Of a stretch of DNA of 44,427 bases, positions 1 through 8,511 are shown in pieces. This DNA is from an uncultured Gammaproteobacteria bacterium (GTDB lineage Bacteria > Pseudomonadota > Gammaproteobacteria > Arenicellales > JAANXG01). The position numbers and the translations under genes were made by a program. A model generated the notes under the pieces. The model was not told where the DNA came from. It searched no databases and saw nothing but the letters and a program-made list of their open reading frames with translations. Within the stretch, counting starts at the first letter, position 1. Each line of letters starts with the position of its first letter. The DNA lies in assembly GCA_947258785.1 (NCBI GenBank), contig CAMYJT010000021.1, forward strand, positions 1-44,427. Direction: 5' to 3'.

Positions 1-447
1 ACTTCAGTGCTTGTTGCCGAAATAGTTTGACCGTCGCACACGCCGATCCGGTGCGCGCAAAGGTGGCAAACAAACAGCGTATGGCGCGTTGCACCTGCTC
101 GGTTGATCGTCGAGTCCGCCCGCCTGCTCTGTGCGTCACCATTGACGGCAGCTCTAGCCCGCATATTGCGAAACGCGCCTGGTAGCAAGAGAACCTTCTG
201 CGCACGGTCGGTAGCGCGCATTAGTCCAGTGTTCGCGTCGCACTTCCGTATAAGCAACTACATCCGAGCACTATGGGTGCCAAGTTTTCAATACTCTGTC
301 GTGGCGCTGCAAGAAAGGCGAAACTGCTGCGTTTTACGCCATTTTCACTTCTATCTATCCGCCGTAACGAACAGCTGTCGGGACCCATACCGCCACAGCG
401 GCACGGTCTTGTGCCCACATCTGGTGCAGAAAACGCAGCGTGTCTGC
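1..447. other. Stretch without a recognisable gene
   Basis: Short open frames exist on both strands, but none gives a protein I recognise and none has a convincing ribosome binding site. The region lies downstream of the minus-strand YeeE/YedE pair and could hold the end of a gene lying outside the window. I see no strong terminator, tRNA or repeat. Confidence 0.5.
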
Positions 448-918
448 TTATGCCTTACCCTCTGGTTGGTGCGGCAATATTCCTGCGCCACCATCCGGCT
501 CCATGCTGAAGCGCACGTCCAGTACTTCGAAGGCATACATACCGACCCCCATTGCCAGCACGAAAATCAACACCGATTCGTTACTGGTTACGATTGAGGC
601 CAACGCTGGCCCGGGACAAAATCCCACCATGCCCCAGCCGATCCCGAACAAAGCAGCGCCCAACACCAACGGCCGGTCGATTTCGCGGCGCGTAGGTAGC
701 TGAAACCGTTGCCCCATCAACGGCGCCGGTTTACGCAAAATCAATTGATGGGTAACAAAATACACTCCGGTAGCACCCACCATCACCAGCAGGAGGCTGG
801 GGTCCCAGTCGCCGGTGATGTTTAAAAAATTGGTGATTTTCTGGGGCTGAGTCATCTGCGAAATGCCGAGCCCCACGGCAAACATCAAGCCGGACAGAAA
901 AGTGACCACGTGTGCCAT
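448..918 (-). CDS. YeeE/YedE-type (DUF6691-like) membrane protein, second half-transporter
   Basis: Predicted inner-membrane protein of 156 residues with four or five hydrophobic segments. It carries the FGIGWGMVGFCPGPAL signature (about residues 85-100), typical of the C-terminal half of YeeE/YedE sulfur-compound transporters. The conserved cysteine in GFCPGP corresponds to the residue that handles thiosulfate or persulfide in this superfamily. I start it at the ATG whose A is the last base of the upstream gene's TGA (TGATG on the minus strand), so the two halves are translationally coupled. A longer open frame extends to 1203, but the added N-terminus is hydrophilic and overlaps the partner gene, so I reject it. 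The family is clear; transport of thiosulfate or sulfide-type sulfur is inferred. Confidence 0.85.
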   Translation of the reverse strand: MAHVVTFLSGLMFAVGLGISQMTQPQKITNFLNITGDWDPSLLLVMVGATGVYFVTHQLILRKPAPLMGQRFQLPTRREIDRPLVLGAALFGIGWGMVGFCPGPALASIVTSNESVLIFVLAMGVGMYAFEVLDVRFSMEPDGGAGILPHQPEGKA

Positions 919-1349
919 CAAGCCTGCTCTCCCATAAACTGATTCACAACGATTGCGGCCATTACGCCGCAGACGAGAAACACGACAGTTGCAACGAGCG
1001 AGCGTGGTGCCAGACGGCTCACACCACAAATGCCGTGACCACTTGTACAGCCGCTGCCCATACGCGTGCCGATGCCCACCAGCAGACCCGACAGCATCAC
1101 GGTAGAACCGGAGTAAGGGATGTTGATGGACATCGATTGCGGGTGAAACCACAGCAACAGTACGCCACCGCAAAGTAGCCCCGCCACGAACGAGAAGCGC
1201 CACAGGGTTTCACCTTTTTTGAAATGCAGCAGGCCGCCGAAGATTCCACTTATGCCGCAAATGCGTCCATTCAACAGCAGCAGCAGCGAGGCTGCCAGAC
1301 CAATGATTATCCCGCCGATCAAGGAAGAGACGGGTGTGAAATTCTCCAT
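918..1349 (-). CDS. YeeE/YedE-type membrane protein, first half-transporter
   Basis: A 143-residue, strongly hydrophobic protein with about four membrane segments. It contains GLLVGIGTRMGSGCTSGHG (about residues 88-106), the hallmark of the N-terminal half of YeeE/YedE (TsuA-like) sulfur transporters. The cysteine in SGCTSGHG is the conserved sulfur-handling residue. A GGAGG ribosome binding site lies 8 bases before the ATG. With the downstream coupled gene it forms a split transporter of the PmpA/PmpB layout, in which one long YeeE is made as two chains. The decayed SulP anion permease lies immediately upstream, so the neighbourhood was once richer in sulfur or anion transport. The exact substrate cannot be read from sequence. 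Confidence 0.87.
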   Translation of the reverse strand: MENFTPVSSLIGGIIIGLAASLLLLLNGRICGISGIFGGLLHFKKGETLWRFSFVAGLLCGGVLLLWFHPQSMSINIPYSGSTVMLSGLLVGIGTRMGSGCTSGHGICGVSRLAPRSLVATVVFLVCGVMAAIVVNQFMGEQA

Positions 1350-1394
1350 CGATTCAACCTCCAGTGGTTTGGCGAATGTAGTTCACTTACGGAT

Positions 1395-2115
1395 CTAAAG
1401 GCATTCAAGTGCGCGCATCGCGTCGTCGGTGCTGAGGAATATTTTCCAGACTTGAGTTCATCATTGAAATCTGTCCGCCTCAGCCGATCCTCGACGGGTC
1501 CATCAAACTTCACTCGGGTGCAGCACAACGTTGCCATCACGCAGTTCTGTGATCAAGTCATACTAAGTCTCGAGGGCGCTGACGTCGATGAAGTTGATTG
1601 CGCTGCAAATCAGCACCACATGCTTCAGATCCGGATCTTCAGAGACATGGCGAAGCACTGCATCTTCCAGGAACCTGGTATTGGCAAAATACAGGCTTTC
1701 GTCGATGCGCGTCGCCAGCACATGTGTACAGGTTAGCACTTCGTGGCGATCGATAATCCGAAAGTGTTCACTGCCGCCGACACGCCCGACGACGGCTATA
1801 TGCGGACGGCTGGCGCGCCAGAGATACATCATCAATGAAGCGATAATGCCGAATACAATGCCCAACTCAATACCTGCCGTAAGCACCGCGATGAATATCA
1901 TCATTAACACCACCGTGTCCGCCCGGTTATACGGTCCACTTTTGGTCAATAGTTTTATGACCGCCGCTCCGAAATTCCGATTTCGTAATGGCCACTCAAA
2001 AGGTCCTTAACAAAATAACGGCATACCGATGCTGGCGAAACCGATCAGCAAAGTTGTCAGATTGATGTCCGTCAAGCGCTCGGTCGCAACAAACACGATC
2101 TCATGAATATAATGA
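1395..2115 (-). pseudogene. Decayed SulP-family anion permease with STAS domain
   Basis: Minus-strand translation gives successive blocks of one SulP permease. First comes a piece ending in LTDINLTTLLIGFASIGMP (about 2000-2110), then an in-frame TAA. Next is the last membrane block and start of the STAS domain (1563-1949), ending at an in-frame TAG after INFIDVSALET. The rest of the STAS domain follows: ITELRDGNVVLHPSE in the same frame, VEDRLRRTDF in a second frame, and KIFLSTDDAMRALECL in a third, ending at TAG 1395-1397. That makes two nonsense codons, two frameshifts (near 1510 and 1445) and an apparent internal deletion of the central membrane domain. The order of blocks matches intact SulP proteins, so I am confident it is a dead gene and not several small ones. 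Confidence 0.85.
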
Positions 2116-2193
2116 GTGTGCGGTAATAAATTGATTCAGTCTTACCGTGGCCATGCGGCGGAAGATTTCGGGTCTGTTTAGCGACGGCTTAAC

Positions 2194-3075
2194 TCAACCG
2201 GTAATGAATCGATCGGTGTCGGGCTTCTTCCGGTCACGGTCGGTGTGTTTTGCGAGCACCGGGCACCGGCTGTTGCGCAATACAGCCTCGGTCACAGAGC
2301 CGAAGACACCGCGCTCCAGTGCACTTCGACCGTGGGTGACCATCACCACCAGGTCGATGTCCAGATCGCGGGTCTTCTTAACGATCTCCATTACCGCAGG
2401 CTGCAGTCGAGAGGACTCGACCGACACACGCACGCCCTTAGCTGCGAGCCGTTCACGTAACGGTTCAAACAATATCTCCGGATCCCGCATGGTGTCAGCT
2501 CCAACGTCCTCCTTGGAACCGCGCTCATCGTGATACAAAAACACCTCGGAATCAAAACGCCTCGCGATGAATTCGACCAGGGGCAGCAACTCGAGTGCCA
2601 TGTCGGTGTCGTCGATGGGAAAGAGGATTCGACGAATCGCATCGGGCCCGCCGGTGGGCTGCGTATTCCGGACGGGCGAGATGAGCATTGGAACGGTAGT
2701 TTTCCGCAACACACCCTCGGCGATACTCCCGTGAAAAACCCGATCCAGCCCGGTGCGCGCGTGGGTCGGCATCGCTACCAGCGACGCTGGCAACAGCAGC
2801 GCCAGCTTACAGATCTCACTGACCGCATCGCCCATACGCAGTTCGCATTTTGTATACTCCGCGTTGTCGCCAACCCGGCTAACCGCGTGCTCAAGCAGCC
2901 GTCGTGCTTCTTCGAGCGCAGCTTTGACCTTCGCACGGTCGGCGCGTTGAAGATCTTGCATGACGTGAACAATCGTAATCTCGACGCCCGCGCCGGATAT
3001 GAGCTGATTGATCCGTGGCACGATCTGCTCTGCAAACTCAGTGCGATCCAGTGGCAACAAGACCTTGTCCAACAT
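2194..3075 (-). CDS. Tandem-domain universal stress protein (UspA family)
   Basis: About 293 residues forming two UspA folds. Domain 1 begins MLDKVLLPLDRTEFAE and ends near STAEGVLRKTTVPML-like sequence; domain 2 begins RRILFPIDDTDMALE and ends ERGVFGSVTEAVLRNSRCPV. The second domain keeps the nucleotide-binding pattern G-x2-G-x9-G(S/T) in THGRSALERGVFGSVTEAV, and the first has a similar THARTGLDRVFHGSIAEGV. ATP binding is therefore likely. The open frame extends upstream to 3171, but that ATG lacks a ribosome binding site and the extra 32 residues do not resemble the family; the start at 3075 has a short AGGG before it. The gene is divergent from the FtsH protease, which suggests a stress-related pair. 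Cytoplasmic. Confidence 0.88.
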   Translation of the reverse strand: MLDKVLLPLDRTEFAEQIVPRINQLISGAGVEITIVHVMQDLQRADRAKVKAALEEARRLLEHAVSRVGDNAEYTKCELRMGDAVSEICKLALLLPASLVAMPTHARTGLDRVFHGSIAEGVLRKTTVPMLISPVRNTQPTGGPDAIRRILFPIDDTDMALELLPLVEFIARRFDSEVFLYHDERGSKEDVGADTMRDPEILFEPLRERLAAKGVRVSVESSRLQPAVMEIVKKTRDLDIDLVVMVTHGRSALERGVFGSVTEAVLRNSRCPVLAKHTDRDRKKPDTDRFITG

Positions 3076-3400
3076 CGGCCCTAACACGCCTTCCAAGCTT
3101 GTCTGGTGTTCAGCATGGTACCGCAACGCTGTGGTGATATCGTGGTTCCCACCAAATTGTCTGATGAGCATGTGATTATGTCTATCGGACTGCGATACAT
3201 TCGTCGCCGTACTCGAATTTGGTTATATCGATTACTGTACCGACTGCAATAATGCGTCTTGCAAAGCGTGGATGCAAGAAGGCCGAATTGCTGTGCAGAC
3301 CTGGGACATCGTAAAACGGTGCTGTGCGGTGGCACGATGCTGAACAGGCGCACGTACCCGAGTGGGCGTAGTGCGATTTGGTTGAAATAGTTCGACCACT

Positions 3401-3430
3401 GTTGATTGGCACACAGATGAACCCCATTCA
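3401..3430 (+). promoter_or_regulatory. Candidate sigma-32 (heat-shock) promoter of the FtsH gene
   Basis: GTTGATT at 3401-3407 and CCCCATTCA at 3422-3430 resemble the sigma-32 elements CTTGAAA and CCCCATnTA, spaced by about 14-15 bases. The -10 match is strong and the -35 match is partial. The site lies about 38 bases before the ATG, with a GAGAGG ribosome binding site between. Heat-shock control of ftsH is known in enterobacteria. Assignment is by eye only. Confidence 0.42.
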
Positions 3431-3467
3431 GTAGCTATCGGCTTGTTAATTTGAGAGGACCGCCGGG

Positions 3468-5285
3468 ATGGAAAAGAAGACACAGTTCAACTTCTGGTAC
3501 GTCGTCGCCGCGATGATGTTAGTTCTCATGTTCCAGAGCTATTGGCAGGAGTCACGGCAGATCGAGTCGATTTCATACAGTCAATTCGAACACAATCTTC
3601 AAAAGGGATTGATCGAAAATGTGGTGGTCCGCGACCAGTTCATTACCGGAACCTACAAGAGTCCAGGGGAAAGCGGTAAACGGCACTTCGTAACCGCCCG
3701 GGTACCTGCCGATCTGGTCGAGCGCTTGAACAAAGCCAATGTCGAATACACCGCGGCGGTTGAGAGCACATGGCTACGGGACATTCTGTCGTGGGTGCTG
3801 CCAGTGCTGTTGTTCTTCGCACTATGGATGTTCCTGTTTCGCAAGTTCGCGGAGAAACAGGGCATGGGCGGCTTCATGTCCGTCGGCAAGAGTAGGGCCA
3901 AGGTGTACATGGAAAAAGACACCAAGACTGTGTTCGAGGACGTGGCGGGGGTTGACGAAGCAAAAGCGGAACTCGTGGAGATCGTCGAGTTCCTGAGAAA
4001 TCCCGCCGAATACGGGAAGTTGGGTGCCCGGGTGCCCAAAGGTGTCTTGCTCGTGGGCCCGCCCGGAACCGGTAAGACTCTGTTGGCGCGGGCCGTTGCC
4101 GGCGAGGCCGGAGTACCGTTTTACTCCATCAGCGGCTCGGAATTTGTGGAGATGTTCGTTGGGGTGGGTGCCGCCCGGGTGCGGGATCTGTTCGAGCAGG
4201 CTCGTTCGCATGCCCCAGCGATCGTTTTTATCGACGAACTGGATGCCCTGGGCCGCGCGCGCGGTGCGTTCCCGGGGGTCGGAGGACACGACGAGCGTGA
4301 ACAGACGCTCAATCAGTTGCTCACGGAGTTGGATGGATTCGATTCCAGCCAGGGGTTGATCCTGCTGTCGGCGACCAACCGCCCGGAGATACTGGATCCC
4401 GCCCTGCTGCGCGCCGGCCGGTTTGACCGTCAGGTGCTGGTGGACCGGCCGGATAAACTGGGACGGGTGCAGATACTCAAAGTGCACAGCAAGAACAAGA
4501 AAATCGCCGAAGACGTGGATCTGGAAAAGGTCGCGGCGCTGACCACAGGCTTCAGCGGCGCCGACCTCGCCAACCTGGTCAACGAAGCCGCGCTCGTCGC
4601 CACTCGCCGCCGCACTGATGCCGTCAGTCTGGACGATTTCACCATGGCCATCGAGCGCATTATTGCCGGCCTGGAAAAAAAGAACCGGCTGTTGAACCCC
4701 TACGAGCGTAAGGTGGTGGCCTACCACGAGATGGGGCACGCCTTGATCAGCATGGCTTTGCCCGGCGTCGACACAGTGCATAAAGTCTCCATCATCCCCC
4801 GCGGCATCGGTGCGCTCGGCTACACCATTCAACGTCCCACCGAGGATCGCTACCTGATGAACAGCGAGGAATTGGAAAACAAGATCGCCGTCCTTCTAGG
4901 CGGCCGCGCGGCCGAGAAGCTCGTTTTCCAGCACCTGTCCACCGGCGCGGCGGACGATCTGTCCAGGGCCACGGATATTGCGCGAAATATGGTTACCCGC
5001 TACGGCATGGACGAAAACCTCGGCTACGTAAGCTACGACGAGGCCAAGGAAAACTACCTGGGTATACCCGGCACCGCTACAGGTCGGGATCGCGTTCTCA
5101 GCGAACGGACCCTGCAGTGCATCGACGATGCCGTGCGCGAAATCGTGCAACAGGTGTTCGGCCGCACCTATGCAGTGCTCGAAGCGAATCGAGCTGTATT
5201 GGAGCGTTGTGCCGCCGCGCTGCTCGAAAAAGAGACCCTGGACGAAGACGATCTGCGAGGGCTTACCCAGGACCTTGTGAAGTAA
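3468..5285 (+). CDS. ftsH: FtsH-family ATP-dependent membrane metalloprotease (divergent paralogue)
   Basis: A 605-residue protein anchored in the inner membrane by two segments (about residues 8-25 and 103-122) flanking a periplasmic domain. An AAA+ module follows, with Walker A GPPGTGKT (about 197-204), Walker [10 protein letters not shown] (about 252-260) and an SRH ending in [10 protein letters not shown]. The zinc-protease site is HEMGH (about 420-424), and the third-ligand region contains [11 protein letters not shown]. It degrades membrane and regulatory proteins. Two core motifs differ from the classical housekeeping enzyme: HEMGH replaces HEAGH, and DELDA replaces DEIDA. The tail is short and lacks the long polar extension of E. 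coli FtsH. These features suggest a second FtsH-type protease and not the main copy, which is inference. A GAGAGG ribosome binding site precedes the ATG. Confidence 0.95.
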   Translation: MEKKTQFNFWYVVAAMMLVLMFQSYWQESRQIESISYSQFEHNLQKGLIENVVVRDQFITGTYKSPGESGKRHFVTARVPADLVERLNKANVEYTAAVESTWLRDILSWVLPVLLFFALWMFLFRKFAEKQGMGGFMSVGKSRAKVYMEKDTKTVFEDVAGVDEAKAELVEIVEFLRNPAEYGKLGARVPKGVLLVGPPGTGKTLLARAVAGEAGVPFYSISGSEFVEMFVGVGAARVRDLFEQARSHAPAIVFIDELDALGRARGAFPGVGGHDEREQTLNQLLTELDGFDSSQGLILLSATNRPEILDPALLRAGRFDRQVLVDRPDKLGRVQILKVHSKNKKIAEDVDLEKVAALTTGFSGADLANLVNEAALVATRRRTDAVSLDDFTMAIERIIAGLEKKNRLLNPYERKVVAYHEMGHALISMALPGVDTVHKVSIIPRGIGALGYTIQRPTEDRYLMNSEELENKIAVLLGGRAAEKLVFQHLSTGAADDLSRATDIARNMVTRYGMDENLGYVSYDEAKENYLGIPGTATGRDRVLSERTLQCIDDAVREIVQQVFGRTYAVLEANRAVLERCAAALLEKETLDEDDLRGLTQDLVK

Positions 5286-5541
5286 TCTGTCGTCCTTATT
5301 AAACGTAAGACAAACACGGTAGGCTGGCGTATACAAAGGCGGAGTCCCCGGACCTCCGACACCGGTTTTTCATCGCATCAGACGCGGCAACCCGTTGCCC
5401 GCGGCCTGCGTCGGCTATCCGCTTGGGAATGACGGCCACATGCCGATCACGGGCGCACTCGAAGTTGTGCAGCGCACAAATACCGGCTACGATAACCACA
5501 TCGACTACGTGGAAACGAGACCGCCGTCGGCATTACAAACC
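5286..5541. other. Intergenic stretch between ftsH and the oxidoreductase operon
   Basis: No gene is supported here. An imperfect hairpin, GGCAAC-CC-GTTGCC with flanking CGC/GCG pairs at about 5385-5403, is the only evident structure. It has no T-run, so it is at best a weak terminator for ftsH. Confidence 0.45.
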
Positions 5542-5577
5542 AATTCCTTATTGGTGCCAAGGGAATTAGGGTATGAT
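5542..5577 (+). promoter_or_regulatory. Candidate promoter with overlapping dyad, upstream of korA
   Basis: TATGAT at 5572-5577 matches five of six bases of a -10 element, with TTGGTG at 5551-5556 as a weak -35 at 15-base spacing. The same stretch holds nested dyads: AATTCC (5542-5547) pairs with GGAATT (5562-5567), and TTGGTGCCAA (5551-5560) is itself a palindrome with a two-base centre. A dimeric repressor or activator could bind here. The regulator is unknown. Confidence 0.33.
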
Positions 5578-5658
5578 CCCGGCAGATACCCGATTTGATT
5601 AAGCAATGGCTTGCTTCATTGACGAACGACTGAGCGCTGTTTAACCGACTTTAATGAA

Positions 5659-6939
5659 ATGGCCGTCACGCCCAGCTCGCTGAACGTGGAGATACCCGCC
5701 TCGGCGCCGGCACGCCGCCACCCGAAAATCGATCTAAGGGTGGTCGACCCGGTCCGGGCTGCGATCCGCGATGGCAGCGTGATCGGGGTCAGGCGTACGA
5801 CTTTGTCGGGCAACGATGCGGTCGCCAAAGGCGCGCTGGAAGTGGGCGCCCGCTTTTTCGCGGGTTACCCGATCACCCCGTCCTCGGAAATCCTTGAGTA
5901 CGTCGCCAAACACATATTTCGTTGCGGCGGGACCTACCTGCAGATGGAAGACGAGATCTCCAGCATCGCCGCCGCGATCGGCGCCGCACTCGGTGGAGTC
6001 AAATCTTTCACCGCGACTTCGGGACCGGGTTTTTCCCTGAAACAGGAAAACCTCGGTTATGCCTGTCTGACCGAGTGTCCGCTAGTAGTCGTGAATGTTC
6101 AGCGCGGCGGCCCGTCCACTGGCGGTCCGACGGACGTAGGCCAGTCGGACGTCATGCAGGCCCGCTGGGGCACCCACGGCGACCATCCGGTCGTCGTCGT
6201 CGCGCCGTACTCCGTACAGGAATGCTATGAGGAGACGATCCGGGCCTTCAATCTATCGGAACGCTACCGCATCCCGGTCATTGTGTTGACCGATGCGAAA
6301 ATCAGCCAGATGAAGGAACCGGTGACCCTGCCGGCCCAGGATGCCATTCCAATCGTCAACCGCGCCAAACCCATCGGAACCCAACAGGGGTATGAGCCTT
6401 TCGGGCTCTCGCCCACCGGCATCCCCCCGCTGGCCGGTATGGGCGAAGGATACCGCGCCCATTTCACAGGGCTGTACCACGGGCGTGACGGCCTGCCGAC
6501 GCGGGACCCGAAGATGATCGAGGAGCAGATGCTGCGTATCCATGCGAAACTAGAGACGCCGACGGCCACCGCCGAGATACGCAAGACGGAGACTTATTTT
6601 ATCGACGACGCGGACGTCATTGTCGTGGCCTATGGCATCACCGCGCGGGCCGCCAAGGACGCCGTCGTTCAGGCCCGGCGGGAAGGCCTTCGCGCCGGAC
6701 TCCTGCGCCCAGTGACGCTGTGGCCTTCAGACGCGGAGGTCCTGCCGGAAGTCCTGGGCCGCGTCCGCAAGGTGGTGGTGCCGGAGCTCAACTTGGGCCA
6801 GTACATCACAGAAATCCAGCGGCTGGCCTACGAAAGCGCCCGGCGCAATCAAATTGTTCCACCCGAGATCGTGCCACTGAACCGCGTGGACATGCAGCTC
6901 ATCTCCCCGGCGCAGATTCTGCAGGAGCTGAGATCGTGA
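5659..6939 (+). CDS. korA: 2-oxoacid (2-oxoglutarate-type):ferredoxin oxidoreductase, alpha subunit
   Basis: A 426-residue alpha subunit of a thiamine-diphosphate 2-oxoacid:ferredoxin oxidoreductase, which interconverts a 2-oxoacid plus CoA with an acyl-CoA, CO2 and reduced ferredoxin. Diagnostic sequence includes FAGYPITPSSEILEYV, the MEDEISSIAAAIGAALGG block, TATSGPGFSLKQE and VVNVQRGGPSTGGPT, all typical of KorA. The N-terminal 45 residues are a poorly conserved extension that lacks the usual start of the fold, so a later start is possible. The stop overlaps the GTG of the next gene. Together with the KorB-KorC fusion downstream it makes a complete enzyme. The substrate is assigned by family resemblance to 2-oxoglutarate enzymes; other 2-oxoacids cannot be excluded. 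Confidence 0.9.
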   Translation: MAVTPSSLNVEIPASAPARRHPKIDLRVVDPVRAAIRDGSVIGVRRTTLSGNDAVAKGALEVGARFFAGYPITPSSEILEYVAKHIFRCGGTYLQMEDEISSIAAAIGAALGGVKSFTATSGPGFSLKQENLGYACLTECPLVVVNVQRGGPSTGGPTDVGQSDVMQARWGTHGDHPVVVVAPYSVQECYEETIRAFNLSERYRIPVIVLTDAKISQMKEPVTLPAQDAIPIVNRAKPIGTQQGYEPFGLSPTGIPPLAGMGEGYRAHFTGLYHGRDGLPTRDPKMIEEQMLRIHAKLETPTATAEIRKTETYFIDDADVIVVAYGITARAAKDAVVQARREGLRAGLLRPVTLWPSDAEVLPEVLGRVRKVVVPELNLGQYITEIQRLAYESARRNQIVPPEIVPLNRVDMQLISPAQILQELRS

Positions 6940-8459
6940 ACCTTGTGCAGGACTGCGCCCTTCCGACATTCGATCTGTCACGGCCGCAAATGCGTAAGAG
7001 CATCTGGTGCGAGGGATGTGGGCTCGGCAATCTCCAGCAGGCGCTGACCAAGGTCCTAGTACAGCACGAGTCCAAGCGTCGGGGGCTCGATCCGGATATC
7101 GAAGAAGAACTCGAGCAGATCAAGAACAACATCGCCCTGGTCAGCGGGATTGGATGCACGTCACGCCTGCCAGGCCATCTGGATGTCAACACGGTGCACA
7201 CGACCCACGGCCGGGCACTGGGCTTTGCAACCGGTTTGAAGATGGCGCGGCCCGACCTGACCGTCGTCTTGGCCGCCGGGGACGGCGATATCTTCGCCAT
7301 CGGGGGTAATCACTTCATTCACGCCGCCAGGCGCAATCCCGATCTGACCCTGATCGTGTACGACAATGAGTCCTACGGAATGACCGGTTCGCAACATTCG
7401 CCCACTTCGCCCCTCGGTGAACGGGGGGCTTCGGTCCCGTATGGGGTTTTCGAGCCGCCGTTCGACCTCGTTGCCTTGGCGCAAGGGGCAGGAGCCTCAT
7501 TCGTTGCACAAGGCGCGGTAACGATGTCGCAGGAACATCAAACGCAGCTCGAGGAGCTGATCGCTCAAGCGCTTGAATATCAGGGGTTCTCGTTCGTTAA
7601 CGTCCGCGGCAGCTGCCACACCGGATGGGGCGAGTACAATCAGCGCGAGGATGCCTATCACTATCGCCAATATATCGAGAAGCGGACGATGCCCGTGGAA
7701 CGCTGGCGGGAGTTGCCGGAGTCGGAACAACCCCACTTCATTCCCCTCGGCATCTTCGTACGCAAGCATCGCCCCGACATCCACAACTCGGTTCATTACC
7801 AGGCGGCTGCGGAACGCGCAAAGCGGGTGGATTCCGGGGAGACACTCGTGCAGCCGCCCGCAGAGCAACCCGATCCCTTGGCCGAATTCCAGCTTACCAG
7901 CCTGCGCTTTGCCGGCACCGGCGGCCAGGGCGTTATCAGCGCCGGGGAGATTGCCCTGAATGCGGCGCTGCAGGCCGGCCGAAGCGGTGTGTTCACGAAA
8001 AACTATGGGCCCGAAGCCCGCGGCGGCGAGGCGTACTCCGATGTCATCGTCAGTACCGGAGACATCCACTTTCCGCAGACCGATCAACTCGACGTGCTGG
8101 TGGCCCTAAACCAGGAAAGCTTCGACAAGTTTAGAGACACGGTCGCCCCGGACGGGACGATCATCGTCAACTCTACCGAGGTTTTCGAGCTCTACAACGA
8201 TTCCAGGGTCGTCGCCTCGCCCATCGGTGAGATTCACGCCCGTAAATTAAACCCGTCGAAGCGCTATCTCGGGATCAACGTCCTGGCGCTGGCCATAACG
8301 CTGGCTTACCTCGATCTGGTTCCAACCACGGCACTCGAAGCCGCGGTCATGCAAGGTCTTGGAAAAAAGAAACCGCAGCTCAACCGTAAGGCCCTGGCCC
8401 TCGGCTTTGCGGAGGCGGAACGGCTGGCCGGAAACGCTAATGGTGCCCCCGGCCGATGA
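6936..8459 (+). CDS. korB: 2-oxoacid:ferredoxin oxidoreductase, beta-gamma fusion (KorB-KorC)
   Basis: A 507-residue fusion starting at GTG 6936, which shares GTGA with the korA stop and has AGGAG at 6923-6927. A longer open frame to 6720 only overlaps korA and is rejected. Residues about 1-300 form the thiamine-diphosphate beta subunit: IWCEGCGLGN, GIGCTSRLPGHL, the HTTHGRALG block, the cofactor motif LAAGDGDIFAIGGNH and YDNESYGMTGSQHSPT. A linker leads to the gamma domain, about residues 325-500, with FAGTGGQGVISAGEIAL and TKNYGPEARGGEAYSDVI. KorB and KorC are often separate chains; fusion locks subunit stoichiometry. The enzyme is cytoplasmic and passes electrons to ferredoxin, possibly the 4Fe-4S protein encoded next. 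Confidence 0.92.
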   Translation: MNLVQDCALPTFDLSRPQMRKSIWCEGCGLGNLQQALTKVLVQHESKRRGLDPDIEEELEQIKNNIALVSGIGCTSRLPGHLDVNTVHTTHGRALGFATGLKMARPDLTVVLAAGDGDIFAIGGNHFIHAARRNPDLTLIVYDNESYGMTGSQHSPTSPLGERGASVPYGVFEPPFDLVALAQGAGASFVAQGAVTMSQEHQTQLEELIAQALEYQGFSFVNVRGSCHTGWGEYNQREDAYHYRQYIEKRTMPVERWRELPESEQPHFIPLGIFVRKHRPDIHNSVHYQAAAERAKRVDSGETLVQPPAEQPDPLAEFQLTSLRFAGTGGQGVISAGEIALNAALQAGRSGVFTKNYGPEARGGEAYSDVIVSTGDIHFPQTDQLDVLVALNQESFDKFRDTVAPDGTIIVNSTEVFELYNDSRVVASPIGEIHARKLNPSKRYLGINVLALAITLAYLDLVPTTALEAAVMQGLGKKKPQLNRKALALGFAEAERLAGNANGAPGR

Positions 8460-8511
8460 ACCCGGTGTGCCATACGAACGATTGAGATTTCAAGTTGACG
8501 AGGGGAATGCG

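Noticed and set aside
103..597. A 164-codon plus-strand frame at the start of the window
   Set aside because: It overlaps the well-supported YeeE/YedE gene on the other strand, lacks a ribosome binding site and shows no recognisable family.
1588..2010. A 140-codon plus-strand frame over the SulP remnant
   Set aside because: The opposite strand gives ordered, recognisable SulP blocks; the plus frame has no homology and is a shadow.
3822..4832. A 336-codon open frame antisense to ftsH
   Set aside because: It mirrors the conserved AAA+ and protease motifs of FtsH and has no recognisable protein features.
6720..6935. An extended start for the KorB-KorC fusion
   Set aside because: It would overlap korA by 70 codons. 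GTG 6936 has AGGAG at the right distance and forms the same GTGA overlap as other junctions in the operon.
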